This document shows, in pieces, positions 49,985 through 58,919 of a stretch of DNA of 64,000 bases. How positions within the stretch are numbered: position 1 is the first letter of the stretch; each line of letters starts with the position of its first letter. The notes beneath the pieces are model-generated. The model saw nothing but the letters and a program-made list of their open reading frames with translations. It ran no database searches and was not told the DNA's origin. The stretch is from Sedimentibacter saalensis (lineage in GTDB: Bacteria > Bacillota > Clostridia > Tissierellales > Sedimentibacteraceae): assembly GCF_007830175.1 (NCBI RefSeq), contig NZ_VLKH01000001.1, positions 372,001-436,000 on the forward strand, read 5' to 3'. The translations under genes and the position numbers were made by a program.

Positions 49985-50989
49985 TTATTCCTCTGAATAC
50001 AATGAACCCGGACGAACAACGTATATGACCTCGTTATTATATAACATCACAACATTGTGACTACGTTTTATATTTAATTCTTTATTTTCAAGTGAAGTCA
50101 TTTCAACAAATACATCAATGCTGCCTGTTTCATCAACCAGTCTGGCATTCATATATTTATCTTTGTTTGGCTTTAAATAATTGGATTTAACATTGATTAA
50201 TGGTTCAGGCACTTTTTTATTCTCTTTAATATCTTCTAACCTTCCAGATACAACAAAGTGTTTTGAAAAAGTATCCATATCATTTACAGGAACAGCATAT
50301 TCTTTTGCTGTTTCATTTATTTCAGCTACAGTGCTTTCGATTATTTCTAAATTTTCGCCGGAAGCTGCTTCTTTCCAAAAATTATCTGATGTCTTTAAAT
50401 AATTTTCATACTCCTCATCAGGAATTACTAGCAATGATATAACATGATTTTGATAGTTATTGGTACTAATTTTAATTCTTAAATGATCATTACCTACTCT
50501 CTTATCCCAATATACACCATTTTCATAATTGTTTTCATTTAGACTGTAACTTAGCACTTCGTTTAGTTCTTTATCTAATTTTCTTTTATTGCCATAAAAT
50601 ATTCCTGGCAGTTCTAAATGTTTCGACAACTCATTACTAAAAAAATCATTCACTTGATCATTTGTCAAATTAGATGGCAAAAACCAAGACATGCTAAAAA
50701 TTTTATGATTATCTTTAACCCACGCATCAATACCCATGGTTATGTTTTCATTATTTTTTAATGTGTAAATATTTCTTGATTCATCAACAACACCTTTATC
50801 TGTAATGTACCATTCAATACTTTGTTCCGTTAATACACTTTCTACATCCTCAGTTTGTAATGGAAACTGGTACTCCTTAACGGGTTCCTGATTGTTGAAA
50901 ATAAATAATACAATGCAAATTAGAAAAACACATGCAGCAAAAAATATCCAATACGTTTTCTTGTTTAATCTTGATAAATACTTACCCAA
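49985..50989 (-). CDS. Membrane-anchored protein of unknown function
   Basis: A 334-residue protein with one N-terminal membrane segment (YWIFFAACVFLICIVLFIF) and a ~300-residue extracytoplasmic part. The latter mixes strands and charged helices and ends VVMLYNNEVIYVVRPGSLYSEE. No known family is recognised. The start codon is TTG (base 50989), supported by AGGGGGG six bases upstream. Monocistronic, convergent with the peroxiredoxin-like gene. Confidence 0.72.
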   Translation of the reverse strand: MGKYLSRLNKKTYWIFFAACVFLICIVLFIFNNQEPVKEYQFPLQTEDVESVLTEQSIEWYITDKGVVDESRNIYTLKNNENITMGIDAWVKDNHKIFSMSWFLPSNLTNDQVNDFFSNELSKHLELPGIFYGNKRKLDKELNEVLSYSLNENNYENGVYWDKRVGNDHLRIKISTNNYQNHVISLLVIPDEEYENYLKTSDNFWKEAASGENLEIIESTVAEINETAKEYAVPVNDMDTFSKHFVVSGRLEDIKENKKVPEPLINVKSNYLKPNKDKYMNARLVDETGSIDVFVEMTSLENKELNIKRSHNVVMLYNNEVIYVVRPGSLYSEE

Positions 50990-51139
50990 TTTTAGCCCCC
51001 CTGCTTAATTTTATTCACCTCATTATACCACACAAACATTTCACTTTTTTATTCACTCTATAATATAGACAATTTTAGAGTACATTTTGTAACATTATTT
51101 TTATATTTTACAAAATTTTACTTATTCATATTTTATGAC

Positions 51140-51505
51140 TCACGCTAATGTTTCTACATCAGCATATACAGTCAATGCAGCTACAGCAATCTGTATTGTA
51201 TTACCAGCCCCAAATGCGGGAACCTCTAAACCTTGCACTCCTAATCCGCCCTTTACTACTTCTATTTCTCCCTTGCCTACCGGAATTGCCTTCATAACTG
51301 TTTCCTTATCCACCATATCTGGATTAGTACATCCTATTTTTACATGAACATGCATCTTCAAGGGATCTATATTTAGAATATCCTCCAATCCGCACAAACA
51401 ACTTCTGGATGTTGCATCCTTTACAGCTTTAACTGCAGCCTTAGTAACATCACCGCCATGAAGATCTGCTCCCATGCCAAATTCCACAATATATCTCTTT
51501 AACAT
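51140..51505 (-). CDS. Lin0512-family protein
   Basis: A 121-residue small protein matching the Lin0512 family: RYIVEFGMGADLHGGDVTKAA at the start, then KIGCTNPDMVDKE and GGLGVQGLEVPAFG. The conserved GxGxDxHG element suggests substrate or metal binding, but the function is unknown. The start has AAAGGGG. It lies behind the TctCBA operon after a terminator, so it is probably separately transcribed. Similar proteins often sit near dicarboxylate or hydroxyacid genes as I recall. Confidence 0.85.
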   Translation of the reverse strand: MLKRYIVEFGMGADLHGGDVTKAAVKAVKDATSRSCLCGLEDILNIDPLKMHVHVKIGCTNPDMVDKETVMKAIPVGKGEIEVVKGGLGVQGLEVPAFGAGNTIQIAVAALTVYADVETLA

Positions 51506-51610
51506 AATAACCCCTTTCTACTATTTTTTATTATCTTAACATAATATCTGTGAATTTTCTAGTATATCACTATAATAACATTTCGGCATAACAATCAATA
51601 ATTTACAAAC

Positions 51611-51643
51611 AAAAAAGACACCAACCTAGTGCAGTCAGTGTCT
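51611..51643 (-). terminator. Terminator of the tct operon
   Basis: AGACAC/GTGTCT stem with CTGACTGCAC loop region, followed on the minus strand by TTTTTTG. Confidence 0.78.
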
Positions 51644-51664
51644 CTCTTCATTGTAATCTAAAAA

Positions 51665-53152
51665 CTAGGCATTAGCCTTTTTATTGTTTTTATAATTTCT
51701 CAACAATGGCGCTGCCATAGATGCAACCCCTACAGCTATAAAAAAGAAACTTATGGGCCTTGTGAACAATATTAATGGATTGCCGTTTGACATGAGCAGC
51801 GACTGTCTCAGGCCTGTTTCTGCCATAGGCCCGAGAATTATTCCCAAAACAGCAGGCGAAGCAGGTATCTTAAGAAGCTTGAACAATAGTCCCGCAAGAC
51901 CGAATAAAAACATTACACCCACATCAAACATATTGTTGTTTATGGCGAAAGATCCGCTTACACACAACACGAGGATGTATGTTGCCAGGATTGGCTGAGG
52001 CAAAAACAACACCTTTGCAAACAATCCTGCTCCCGCCAAACCGAGAATCAGCATTAATACATTTGCTATAAACAATCCAAAGAAAAATACAGTCATAATT
52101 TTTTCATTTGCACCTGAGAACAAATCTGGTCCCGGCTTTAGTCCATGTATGAGTAAAGCTCCAATAAACAGTGCAGAAACTGCATTTCCCGGTATTCCTA
52201 ATGTTAATAGAGGTACAAGGGACCCGCCTACGCATGCGTTGTTTGATGTTTCACTTGCTACGATGCCGTCAACTATGCCTGTTCCGAATTCATGGCTTCT
52301 TTTTGACATTCTCTTGGCTTCATTGTACGCCACAAATGAAGCAACGCTTGCTCCTGCCCCAGGCAGAATGCCGACAATTGTTCCGATTATGGAAGATACC
52401 GTGAAGTTCCCCATGTTTCTCTTAATTTCTTCCCTGTTAGGAAGCAGCCTGCCTTTTATCTCAGCGAGACTTCCTTTAGATACCTTTGTTGTTCCCAGCA
52501 TAAATGCTTCACAAATTGAAAACAAACCAATCAGAAGCGGAACCAGTGCAATTCCGGAAATCAGATTAATATTGCCATATGTAAATCTCATGGCCCCCTC
52601 AACAGGATCCATGCCTATGGTTGCCAATAGCAGTCCGAACACACCTGAAATAAGTCCTTTGATCATGTTGTTCTCTGACAAACTTACAATGATAGTAAGT
52701 CCGAAAAAGGCCAGTGCGAAATATTCGGGCGGTCCGAACCTCAGTGCCTGCTTCGCTAAAAATGGTGCAAACAGTGCCAGCACGATTACGCTGAATATCC
52801 CACCAATGGCTGATGATAAGGTAGCCGTTCCAAGGGCAAGCCTGGCTTCACCTTTCTGTGCCATGGGATAACCATCAAATGTAGTAGCTGCAGCCGAAGG
52901 CGTCCCCGGAGCATTTATGAGTATAGCCGCTATGGAACCTCCGTAGATGGCTCCTACATAAATTCCTCCCAGCATTATAAGTCCGGTTTCCGGTTCCATT
53001 ACAAAAGTAAATGGTACTAAAAGGGCAACCCCCATGTTTGCAGAAAGCCCTGGTATGGCGCCGATTATTATTCCGCCGGCAGTACCCAAAAGAGCCATTA
53101 ACAGATTAGAAGGCGATAAGGCTGCAAGCAGTGCTTGTAATATACTTTCCAT
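51665..53152 (-). CDS. tctA: Tripartite tricarboxylate transporter, large permease TctA
   Basis: A 495-residue integral membrane protein with about twelve membrane segments. The TctA signature GGIIIGAIPGLSANMGVALL and GIYVGAIYGGSIAAILINAPG lie near the N-terminus, repeated in the second half as IGTIVGILPGAGASVASFVAY with GGSLVPLLTLGIPGNAVSAL. It moves tri- or dicarboxylates into the cell with cations, together with TctB and the binding lipoprotein TctC. The start codon directly follows the TctB stop. Confidence 0.94.
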   Translation of the reverse strand: MESILQALLAALSPSNLLMALLGTAGGIIIGAIPGLSANMGVALLVPFTFVMEPETGLIMLGGIYVGAIYGGSIAAILINAPGTPSAAATTFDGYPMAQKGEARLALGTATLSSAIGGIFSVIVLALFAPFLAKQALRFGPPEYFALAFFGLTIIVSLSENNMIKGLISGVFGLLLATIGMDPVEGAMRFTYGNINLISGIALVPLLIGLFSICEAFMLGTTKVSKGSLAEIKGRLLPNREEIKRNMGNFTVSSIIGTIVGILPGAGASVASFVAYNEAKRMSKRSHEFGTGIVDGIVASETSNNACVGGSLVPLLTLGIPGNAVSALFIGALLIHGLKPGPDLFSGANEKIMTVFFFGLFIANVLMLILGLAGAGLFAKVLFLPQPILATYILVLCVSGSFAINNNMFDVGVMFLFGLAGLLFKLLKIPASPAVLGIILGPMAETGLRQSLLMSNGNPLILFTRPISFFFIAVGVASMAAPLLRNYKNNKKANA

Positions 53153-53602
53153 TTAAATTCCTCCTAAAAAGATTCCTACCGGCAGCGGAACATTCAGTAA
53201 ACTGCTGAACGAAAAATAAACAATCAATGTAAATACTGCCGAATTTATAAACAATACAGATTTTTTTCTATATCCCAACAAGTATTGCACTATAACCAAA
53301 AATATAAAGCAGGCCGGTGCAAAACCTATAAACGTCAATCCTGCAATAAAAAGTATGTAACCTACAATCAATATTGTAAAATGCTTATGTTCCTTAATGA
53401 GTATAGCCAGCGGATTCGGTGAGTTGTCAGTCTTACTTTTTTTATGTGATGTTATAAACAGCAAGACACCTAAAAATGCCAGCAAAATAGATAAAATCAT
53501 CGGATACAGCCTTGCTCCAAACGATAGTCTTAATCCTGAAGCAATAAATCCGAATGCTATTAAGATGAACACTATGGCAGTAATCTTATTAGCCTTTGAC
53601 AT
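53153..53602 (-). CDS. tctB: Tripartite tricarboxylate transporter, small permease TctB
   Basis: A 149-residue membrane protein with four hydrophobic segments, in the typical TctB size and position between TctC and TctA. The family is poorly conserved; identification rests on topology and operon. AAGGAGGA precedes the ATG, and its stop codon abuts the TctA start. Confidence 0.85.
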   Translation of the reverse strand: MSKANKITAIVFILIAFGFIASGLRLSFGARLYPMILSILLAFLGVLLFITSHKKSKTDNSPNPLAILIKEHKHFTILIVGYILFIAGLTFIGFAPACFIFLVIVQYLLGYRKKSVLFINSAVFTLIVYFSFSSLLNVPLPVGIFLGGI

Positions 53603-53624
53603 GTAATCCTCCTTGTATGTTAGC

Positions 53625-53665
53625 AGCGGGATACGCGCAATGAATTGTTCAATGGTTATCCCGCT
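53625..53665 (-). other. Intergenic stem-loop between tctC and tctB
   Basis: AGCGGGATA/TATCCCGCT stem with an inner ATTGAA/TTCAAT stem and no T-run. Such hairpins behind substrate-binding protein genes often stabilise that part of the mRNA. Confidence 0.6.
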
Positions 53666-53684
53666 TCATTTATTTCTGTTTTAG

Positions 53685-54710
53685 CTATTTTCCGATAGCT
53701 TCCTTGTACATCTCATATGTGTTTATTATTTTGTTGCTGAAATCTTCATTGCTCAGATAATTTACACTGAGCTGAGAATTAGTCATCTGCTCGATGTATT
53801 CAGGATCTTCCATTGCTTTTTTAAATGCTTCATGAAGAACCTGCACCACTTCATCAGGAGTATCATCCGGTGCTGCTATGCCTCTCCATGCCCCCGAATA
53901 AACATCATATCCAAGTTCCTTGATTGTAGGAACATCTGGAAACATTTGATTTCTCTCTTCTGTAAGAGAAGCTATCGGTATGAGTGTGCCTTCTTTGATA
54001 TGATTGTCAAATGAAGAAGGTCCTCCGATTATTGCATCCACATGACCTCCAAGAATGGCTGTTATAGCCAAACCAGATCCGTCAAAGGGAATATTGCTGG
54101 CGCTTATTCCTGTAGCCTTTATCATTGCTTCATTGGCCAGGTCATCTGTTGTTCCTTTTCCTGAACATCCGAATTTTATGGTGTTCGGATTTTTCTTAGC
54201 ATATGCAATGAATTCTTCAAAATTTGTGTATTCTTTTCCACTTTGCACTACCAGAAAATCTGTCTCTTCCGTCAGCTGTATAATACCCCTGAAATCCTCC
54301 ACAGAAAATGGCGCTTCATTCAACAATGGATTGATTGTTACAGAAGTAGTTACTGTAGTCAGTGTGTAGCCATCAGGTTTTGCCTGGGCACCCTTGTTTT
54401 GACCAACCATTCCTCCGCCGCCTGGTGCATTTTCAACGATGATAGTCTGTCCCAAATATTCCTCTGCATTGGAAGCCAGTATTCTAGTAGTTAAATCAGC
54501 AGAACCACCTGCTGAAAATGGAACGATAATTGTTACAGGTTTCTTTGGAAAATCTACGCTTTTTTGTTCTTTAGCTGTTTCTGTACCGTTTGTACTGCCA
54601 GAAGTATTTGAACTTCCTGAACCTGAAGCTGAACATGCTGTAAGTGAAGCAACAGCCATTATTAATGCAAGTATTAGTGATACAACCTTTCTACCTTTGG
54701 ACATAAACAT
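53685..54710 (-). CDS. tctC: Tripartite tricarboxylate transporter, binding lipoprotein TctC
   Basis: A 341-residue lipoprotein (lipobox LTACSAS, then a Ser/Gly linker). The Bug/TctC fold is seen from FPKKPVTIIVPFSAGGSADL, with IIVENAPGGGGMVG and AAPDDTPDEV. It binds an organic acid outside the membrane and delivers it to TctAB. The start follows GGAGGTAT. A 255-base spacer separates it from the RraA-like gene upstream. Confidence 0.93.
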   Translation of the reverse strand: MFMSKGRKVVSLILALIMAVASLTACSASGSGSSNTSGSTNGTETAKEQKSVDFPKKPVTIIVPFSAGGSADLTTRILASNAEEYLGQTIIVENAPGGGGMVGQNKGAQAKPDGYTLTTVTTSVTINPLLNEAPFSVEDFRGIIQLTEETDFLVVQSGKEYTNFEEFIAYAKKNPNTIKFGCSGKGTTDDLANEAMIKATGISASNIPFDGSGLAITAILGGHVDAIIGGPSSFDNHIKEGTLIPIASLTEERNQMFPDVPTIKELGYDVYSGAWRGIAAPDDTPDEVVQVLHEAFKKAMEDPEYIEQMTNSQLSVNYLSNEDFSNKIINTYEMYKEAIGK

Positions 54711-54758
54711 AATATACCTCCCATAATCTATTATTATAATATCCTAAAAAAGGAATAC

Positions 54759-54773
54759 GTTATTTGAAATAAC
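54759..54773. promoter_or_regulatory. Operator-like palindrome in the tctC leader
   Basis: GTTATTTGAAATAAC, perfect 7-bp arms around a central base, about 50 bases before the tctC start in the 255-base spacer. Nothing else in the spacer was recognised. Confidence 0.45.
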
Positions 54774-54965
54774 AAGAACTCTCAATCTCCATGGTACTAA
54801 CGCGCCAAGTCAGTGGCTGGCATCTCTTATTCCTTGCAGACTGTGAATTACACTATTTCCTTTTTTGACAGCTGTGTTAATTAGCATTCTCCCTTATCTA
54901 GCTTAATCTCTCAACTATTATATAGATTGTGCCTTGAAATTTAAATAGTAACTTACAAATTATTT

Positions 54966-55667
54966 CTAATACTCAAAACATCCGTCAATTATATCGGTAT
55001 TCTTTGCCTTTAAAGATTCATCAACCCAATTTCTGTTTGCTGTTCCGTTTATAACCGCTTCTAACTTTGCAGCATCTTTTTTGGCATATTCAATTGAAGC
55101 TTCTAATATTTCTTTTGCATATTTTTTAGGAATAACTATTACTCCATCAGTATCTCCTAAAATTATATCTCCCGGCATAACAGGTACGTTGCCGATTGAA
55201 ATGGGTACATTTATTTCTCCGGGTCCTTCCTTAAATGGCCCGCCGGGTGTTGAGCCTGTACCATATATGTAAAAGTCCATCTTTGAAATCTGATCGAAAT
55301 CTCTGATTGGTCCGTCGAGTACTATACCGGCTACCTTTTTTGTGGATTTTGCATATGTCACCATTATTTCGCCCATAAGGGATTGGGATCTGTCACCCTC
55401 ATTTGAAACAATTATTACGTCACCTTCCTGCGCCATATTTAAAGCCTTATGCAGCATCAGGTTGTCTCCTGGTCTTACTTTTACAGTTAGTGCCACTCCA
55501 ACCATCGTAGGGGCAGCAGGAGATCCAATCAGTTTAATCTCTGAACTTAATGCACATAATCTTGACATTGTATCGGCAACATTTGCAGCAGGAAGATTCT
55601 TAAAACCTTCAATAACATTGCTTTCAGGTAAATCTCTTTTTAAAAAAACTCTGTTTCCTACACTCAT
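54966..55667 (-). CDS. RraA-like aldolase / decarboxylase family protein
   Basis: A 233-residue RraA-fold protein: LPAANVADTMSRL, VKVRPGDNLMLHKAL, GDVIIVSNEGDRSQSLMGEIM, GIVLDGPIRDFDQI and PGDIILGDTDGVIVIP. The GEIM..AK and DGPIRD elements are those of 4-hydroxy-4-methyl-2-oxoglutarate/4-carboxy-4-hydroxy-2-oxoadipate aldolases, which also decarboxylate oxaloacetate. Second gene of the sigma-54 operon, between a 2-hydroxyacid dehydrogenase and the TctCBA transporter, which fits breakdown of an imported hydroxy-acid. AAGGAG precedes the ATG. Confidence 0.88.
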   Translation of the reverse strand: MSVGNRVFLKRDLPESNVIEGFKNLPAANVADTMSRLCALSSEIKLIGSPAAPTMVGVALTVKVRPGDNLMLHKALNMAQEGDVIIVSNEGDRSQSLMGEIMVTYAKSTKKVAGIVLDGPIRDFDQISKMDFYIYGTGSTPGGPFKEGPGEINVPISIGNVPVMPGDIILGDTDGVIVIPKKYAKEILEASIEYAKKDAAKLEAVINGTANRNWVDESLKAKNTDIIDGCFEY

Positions 55668-55687
55668 TATGATAACTCCTTAAAAAA

Positions 55688-56662
55688 TCAAATATTTATT
55701 AACATTTCTCTCATTTCCGGCACTATATACTTAGGAACTCTACCGTTTAAATAATCATCAATTCCCATAGCGCAAAACAGCGAGGACCTGGAAGAGGCTT
55801 CTTCTGTTGCTGCTCCTATATGAGGTGCGGTTAAAACATTGTCCAGCGCAAGCAACGGATTATCCTTATTTACAGGCTCTTCTTTCATAACATCCAAAGC
55901 TGCTCCTGCGATTTGTTTATTGATCAATGCTTTATACAAAGCATCTTCATCGACAATTGTCCCTCGTGCTGTATTGATTAAAAAGGAAGTATCTTTCATC
56001 AATTCAAATTCCCTGGTGCTCACACTGTTGATAGTATCCTTGGTAGCTGGAACATGCAGCGATAAATAGTCGCTGTCTGTAAATATTTTATCCCTGTCGT
56101 CCAGCAGTTTAATATAATCAGGTAAATTATCTCTTTTTGCAAAGGGATCAAAGGCTATTACATTCATTCCGAGTCCCAAGCTTGCCTTTTCCGCAACCAG
56201 GGAACCTATATTTCCTATGCCTATTAATCCAAGAGTTTTTCCGTACAACTCATTCTTTTTGGTCTTCAACTTAGCATAAAAATAATCATCAATGTATGTT
56301 TTTTGCACCATTTTAAAATTTCTTGAACAATAAAGCATATAAAATATGACAAGTTCGGCAACAGAAACGCTGTTAGCACCAGGCGCATATACAACCAGTA
56401 CATTATGTTTTCTGGCAGACTCTAAATCTACACCGTCATAACCAGCTCCATGCCTTGCAATAATTTTTAATTTCGGAGCGGCATCAATTATTTTTTCTGT
56501 TATCTTAGGCGTCCTTACTATAATTGCATCACAATCATGTATGTCATTTATTATATCCTGTTCAGACATGCCGCGTCCATCGACTATCTCATAACCTTTT
56601 GATAAAAGGTAATCTCTCCCTTCTTTCATTATCGGCTGTGGTAATAAAACTTTATACGTCAT
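55688..56662 (-). CDS. D-isomer-specific 2-hydroxyacid dehydrogenase
   Basis: A 324-residue NAD-dependent dehydrogenase related to D-3-phosphoglycerate dehydrogenase. The catalytic-domain half is at the N-terminus, with IIARHGAGYDGVD. The Rossmann motif is GKTLGLIGIGNIGSLVAEKA, and the catalytic Arg/Glu/His are in LINTARGTIVDEDAL, MKEEP and APHIGAATEEA. There is no ACT domain, so it is probably catabolic rather than for serine synthesis. The start is the ATG at 56662 after AAGGAGGG. First gene of the sigma-54 operon. Confidence 0.9.
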   Translation of the reverse strand: MTYKVLLPQPIMKEGRDYLLSKGYEIVDGRGMSEQDIINDIHDCDAIIVRTPKITEKIIDAAPKLKIIARHGAGYDGVDLESARKHNVLVVYAPGANSVSVAELVIFYMLYCSRNFKMVQKTYIDDYFYAKLKTKKNELYGKTLGLIGIGNIGSLVAEKASLGLGMNVIAFDPFAKRDNLPDYIKLLDDRDKIFTDSDYLSLHVPATKDTINSVSTREFELMKDTSFLINTARGTIVDEDALYKALINKQIAGAALDVMKEEPVNKDNPLLALDNVLTAPHIGAATEEASSRSSLFCAMGIDDYLNGRVPKYIVPEMREMLINI

Positions 56663-56687
56663 AGTAACCCTCCTTAGCATCAATAAA

Positions 56688-56703
56688 GCAATTTATGTGC
56701 CAA
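56688..56703 (-). promoter_or_regulatory. Sigma-54 (-24/-12) promoter
   Basis: On the minus strand TTGGCACATAAATTGC: TGGCAC, five bases, TTGC, with GG and GC ten bases apart, matching the consensus. It would start transcription about 14 bases before the hydroxyacid dehydrogenase ATG. Confidence 0.85.
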
Positions 56704-56780
56704 ACAAGAAAATATCTCAGAAAAGAAATAAGTGTTGTAAAAATTCGTTTGTCTGAGTTGATGAAATCGTTGGCAACATT

Positions 56781-56795
56781 GAGTTCTTATAACTC
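56781..56795. promoter_or_regulatory. Candidate activator-binding site (UAS)
   Basis: GAGTT-N5-AACTC, perfect inverted repeat about 80 bases upstream of the -24 element, a normal position for an enhancer-binding protein. Confidence 0.5.
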
Positions 56796-56881
56796 TAAAA
56801 CTTTACCCTCATTCAAATAATTATAATTTGACAACATCCTAAAACATATGATATCTTACTGATATGAAATCAGATGAAATG

Positions 56882-56896
56882 AAATGAATTTCATTT
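56882..56896. promoter_or_regulatory. Palindrome before the sigma-54 activator gene
   Basis: AAATGAA-T-TTCATTT, perfect 7-bp arms, 21 bases before the activator start; a possible autoregulatory site. Confidence 0.4.
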
Positions 56897-56917
56897 GTGA
56901 AATCAAGCGAGGCGATT

Positions 56918-58831
56918 ATGAATGAATTTAAGAATATAATTATTTTTTCTGCATCTGAAGCATTTACTAAAGTTTCAGATAATGTAATTAAAAAGAACAA
57001 CCTTAGTGAATTAATAGAAACAATTGAAATGACCGGAGAAGGCATTATCGATGTTGCACAAATGGCTGTACAACATGGAACGAAGGCATTCATTGCCAGA
57101 GGAAGAAATGTTAATTTGCTCAGGGAAAACATACCGGCACCTGTTATCAATGTTCAATACACATATGAAGATATTTATTACTCCATTCAAAAATCAAAGT
57201 ATAAATGTGAGAATATAGCTTTGATTGGTTTTGACGAAGCGTTTGAAGCCATGAAAAACTTCAAGGTAGTATCCGGATGTAATGCTCAGATAATTCAGCC
57301 CAAAACAGTTGACAGCATGGAAAACGATATATTAAGTGCTTTAAGTTCAGATATAAAATCGTTGATTGGCGGCATATCCGTAAAAAAGGTTGCAGCACTT
57401 CATAATCTTGAACATGTCATGCTTGATGTCAATGAAAGCTCCATTGAAATGGCTGTAAACAGCGCTTTGAACATATTAGAATCCCAAGATGAGAAGGATC
57501 AGTATCTTCAAACTATATTGACTACAATAAACGGAACTTCCGAAGCAATAATCAACATCAACAAAGACGGGGAAACAATTTTTTTAAACAATAAGGCTAA
57601 AAAAATATTTAATAACAGTACAGACAGCGAAACAAACAAAATATTATTTTCAACAATAGACAAGGATATAATTTTCAAAAGCAAAAACCCAATATTTGAT
57701 AAGGTATTGACTATTAAAAATAAGAACTACATCGCAAATTTCAAACCTGTAATAGTTAACAGCAAGGTGCAGAGCGTAGTAGTTATTATTCTTGATGCAA
57801 ACTTTATTCAATCAAGCGAAAAGCAATTGAGATTAACTTTTAATACTAAAGGACGTACAGCAAAAAACACATTTGACAATGTTATTGGAAAAAGCAGTGA
57901 GTTAGCAAACACCATATACAAGGCGAAAAAGTATTCAAAATCAAATTGTGCAGTATTGATAACCGGTGAAACCGGAACCGGAAAGGAAATATTTGCTCAA
58001 AGCATGCACAATTACAGTGACAGAGCCAACGAACCTTTTGTTGCCATCAACTGTGCAGCTTTGCCAAGTTCAATTTTGGAAAGTGAGCTGTTTGGGTATG
58101 TCAAAGGTGCCTTTACGGGTGCAAAGGACGAAGGCAAAATAGGAATATTTGAACTGGCACATAACGGTACTGTATTTCTGGACGAAATAGGTGAAATGGA
58201 TATTAATATACAAGCTAAAATTTTAAGAGTCCTTCAGGAAAAGGAAGTAAGCAGGCTTGGCGATAATAAAATCATTCCAATTGATGTAAGAATAATAAGT
58301 GCAACCAACAAAGATTTACACGAACTCATAAAAGAAAAAAAATTCAGGGAAGACTTGTATTACAGGCTTGGGGTTCTTGAACTGACTTTACCTCCTCTAA
58401 ATGAGAGGTTGGATGATATACCTTACTTGGTTGATTACTATTTAAAGAAGAACAGCTATGATGTTTCTTTTTCAAATAACGCGATCGAACTGTTATGCTC
58501 TGGTTCATACCCCGGAAATGTAAGACAGCTGTTTAATATTCTGGAGCGAGCCATTGTATTAGCCGACAGCCGACACATTTCCTCAGAGGACTTTAAGAAC
58601 ATTATCGATATGAACAATTTTGAAGCCATAAACGTTATAAACAATAATTCTTTAAAAAATTCAAATAAGAATCACGAAAGCAGTAAAATTATTAGAACAT
58701 TGGAAAAATACAACGGAGACAGAAAAAAAACATCCAAGGATTTAAATATAAGCCTAACCACCCTTTGGAGAAAAATGAAAAAATACGATATTATTTACGA
58801 TAATGAAGTTGAAGATAATTTTGTTGGTTAA
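56918..58831 (+). CDS. Sigma-54-dependent activator, PrpR type
   Basis: A 637-residue regulator. Residues ~1-190 are a PrpR_N-type ligand domain (VAQMAVQHGTKAFIARGRNV), then a PAS-like segment (~195-305), an AAA+ domain (Walker A GETGTGKE at ~350-357, GAFTGA at ~397-402 for sigma-54 contact, FLDEIGEMD) and a C-terminal Fis-type helix (LNISLTTLWRKMKKY). It should bind an intermediate and activate the divergent sigma-54 operon. The start is the ATG at 56918 after GAGGCG; an upstream GTG at 56897 has no site. Confidence 0.92.
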   Translation: MNEFKNIIIFSASEAFTKVSDNVIKKNNLSELIETIEMTGEGIIDVAQMAVQHGTKAFIARGRNVNLLRENIPAPVINVQYTYEDIYYSIQKSKYKCENIALIGFDEAFEAMKNFKVVSGCNAQIIQPKTVDSMENDILSALSSDIKSLIGGISVKKVAALHNLEHVMLDVNESSIEMAVNSALNILESQDEKDQYLQTILTTINGTSEAIININKDGETIFLNNKAKKIFNNSTDSETNKILFSTIDKDIIFKSKNPIFDKVLTIKNKNYIANFKPVIVNSKVQSVVVIILDANFIQSSEKQLRLTFNTKGRTAKNTFDNVIGKSSELANTIYKAKKYSKSNCAVLITGETGTGKEIFAQSMHNYSDRANEPFVAINCAALPSSILESELFGYVKGAFTGAKDEGKIGIFELAHNGTVFLDEIGEMDINIQAKILRVLQEKEVSRLGDNKIIPIDVRIISATNKDLHELIKEKKFREDLYYRLGVLELTLPPLNERLDDIPYLVDYYLKKNSYDVSFSNNAIELLCSGSYPGNVRQLFNILERAIVLADSRHISSEDFKNIIDMNNFEAINVINNNSLKNSNKNHESSKIIRTLEKYNGDRKKTSKDLNISLTTLWRKMKKYDIIYDNEVEDNFVG

Positions 58832-58868
58832 CAGATTGTTTTTATATGGTCTGTAAGAGTGTCAAGGT

Positions 58869-58910
58869 GACGGGGTTGTTGTCATCCCTAATGATGACAA
58901 TAACCCCGTC
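58869..58910. terminator. Large symmetrical hairpin between convergent genes
   Basis: GACGGGGTT-TTGTCATC / GATGACAA-AACCCCGTC, about 17 bp of pairing with one bulged base each side and loop CCTAAT. No T-run, so the termination efficiency is unsure. Confidence 0.6.
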
Positions 58911-58919
58911 CCACTGTCA

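Noticed and set aside
54780-54930. Riboswitch or rRNA-like fragment in the tctC leader
   Set aside because: A GCCA..TGGC hairpin and a 25-codon frame are present, but no conserved motif of a known riboswitch, T-box or rRNA could be matched.
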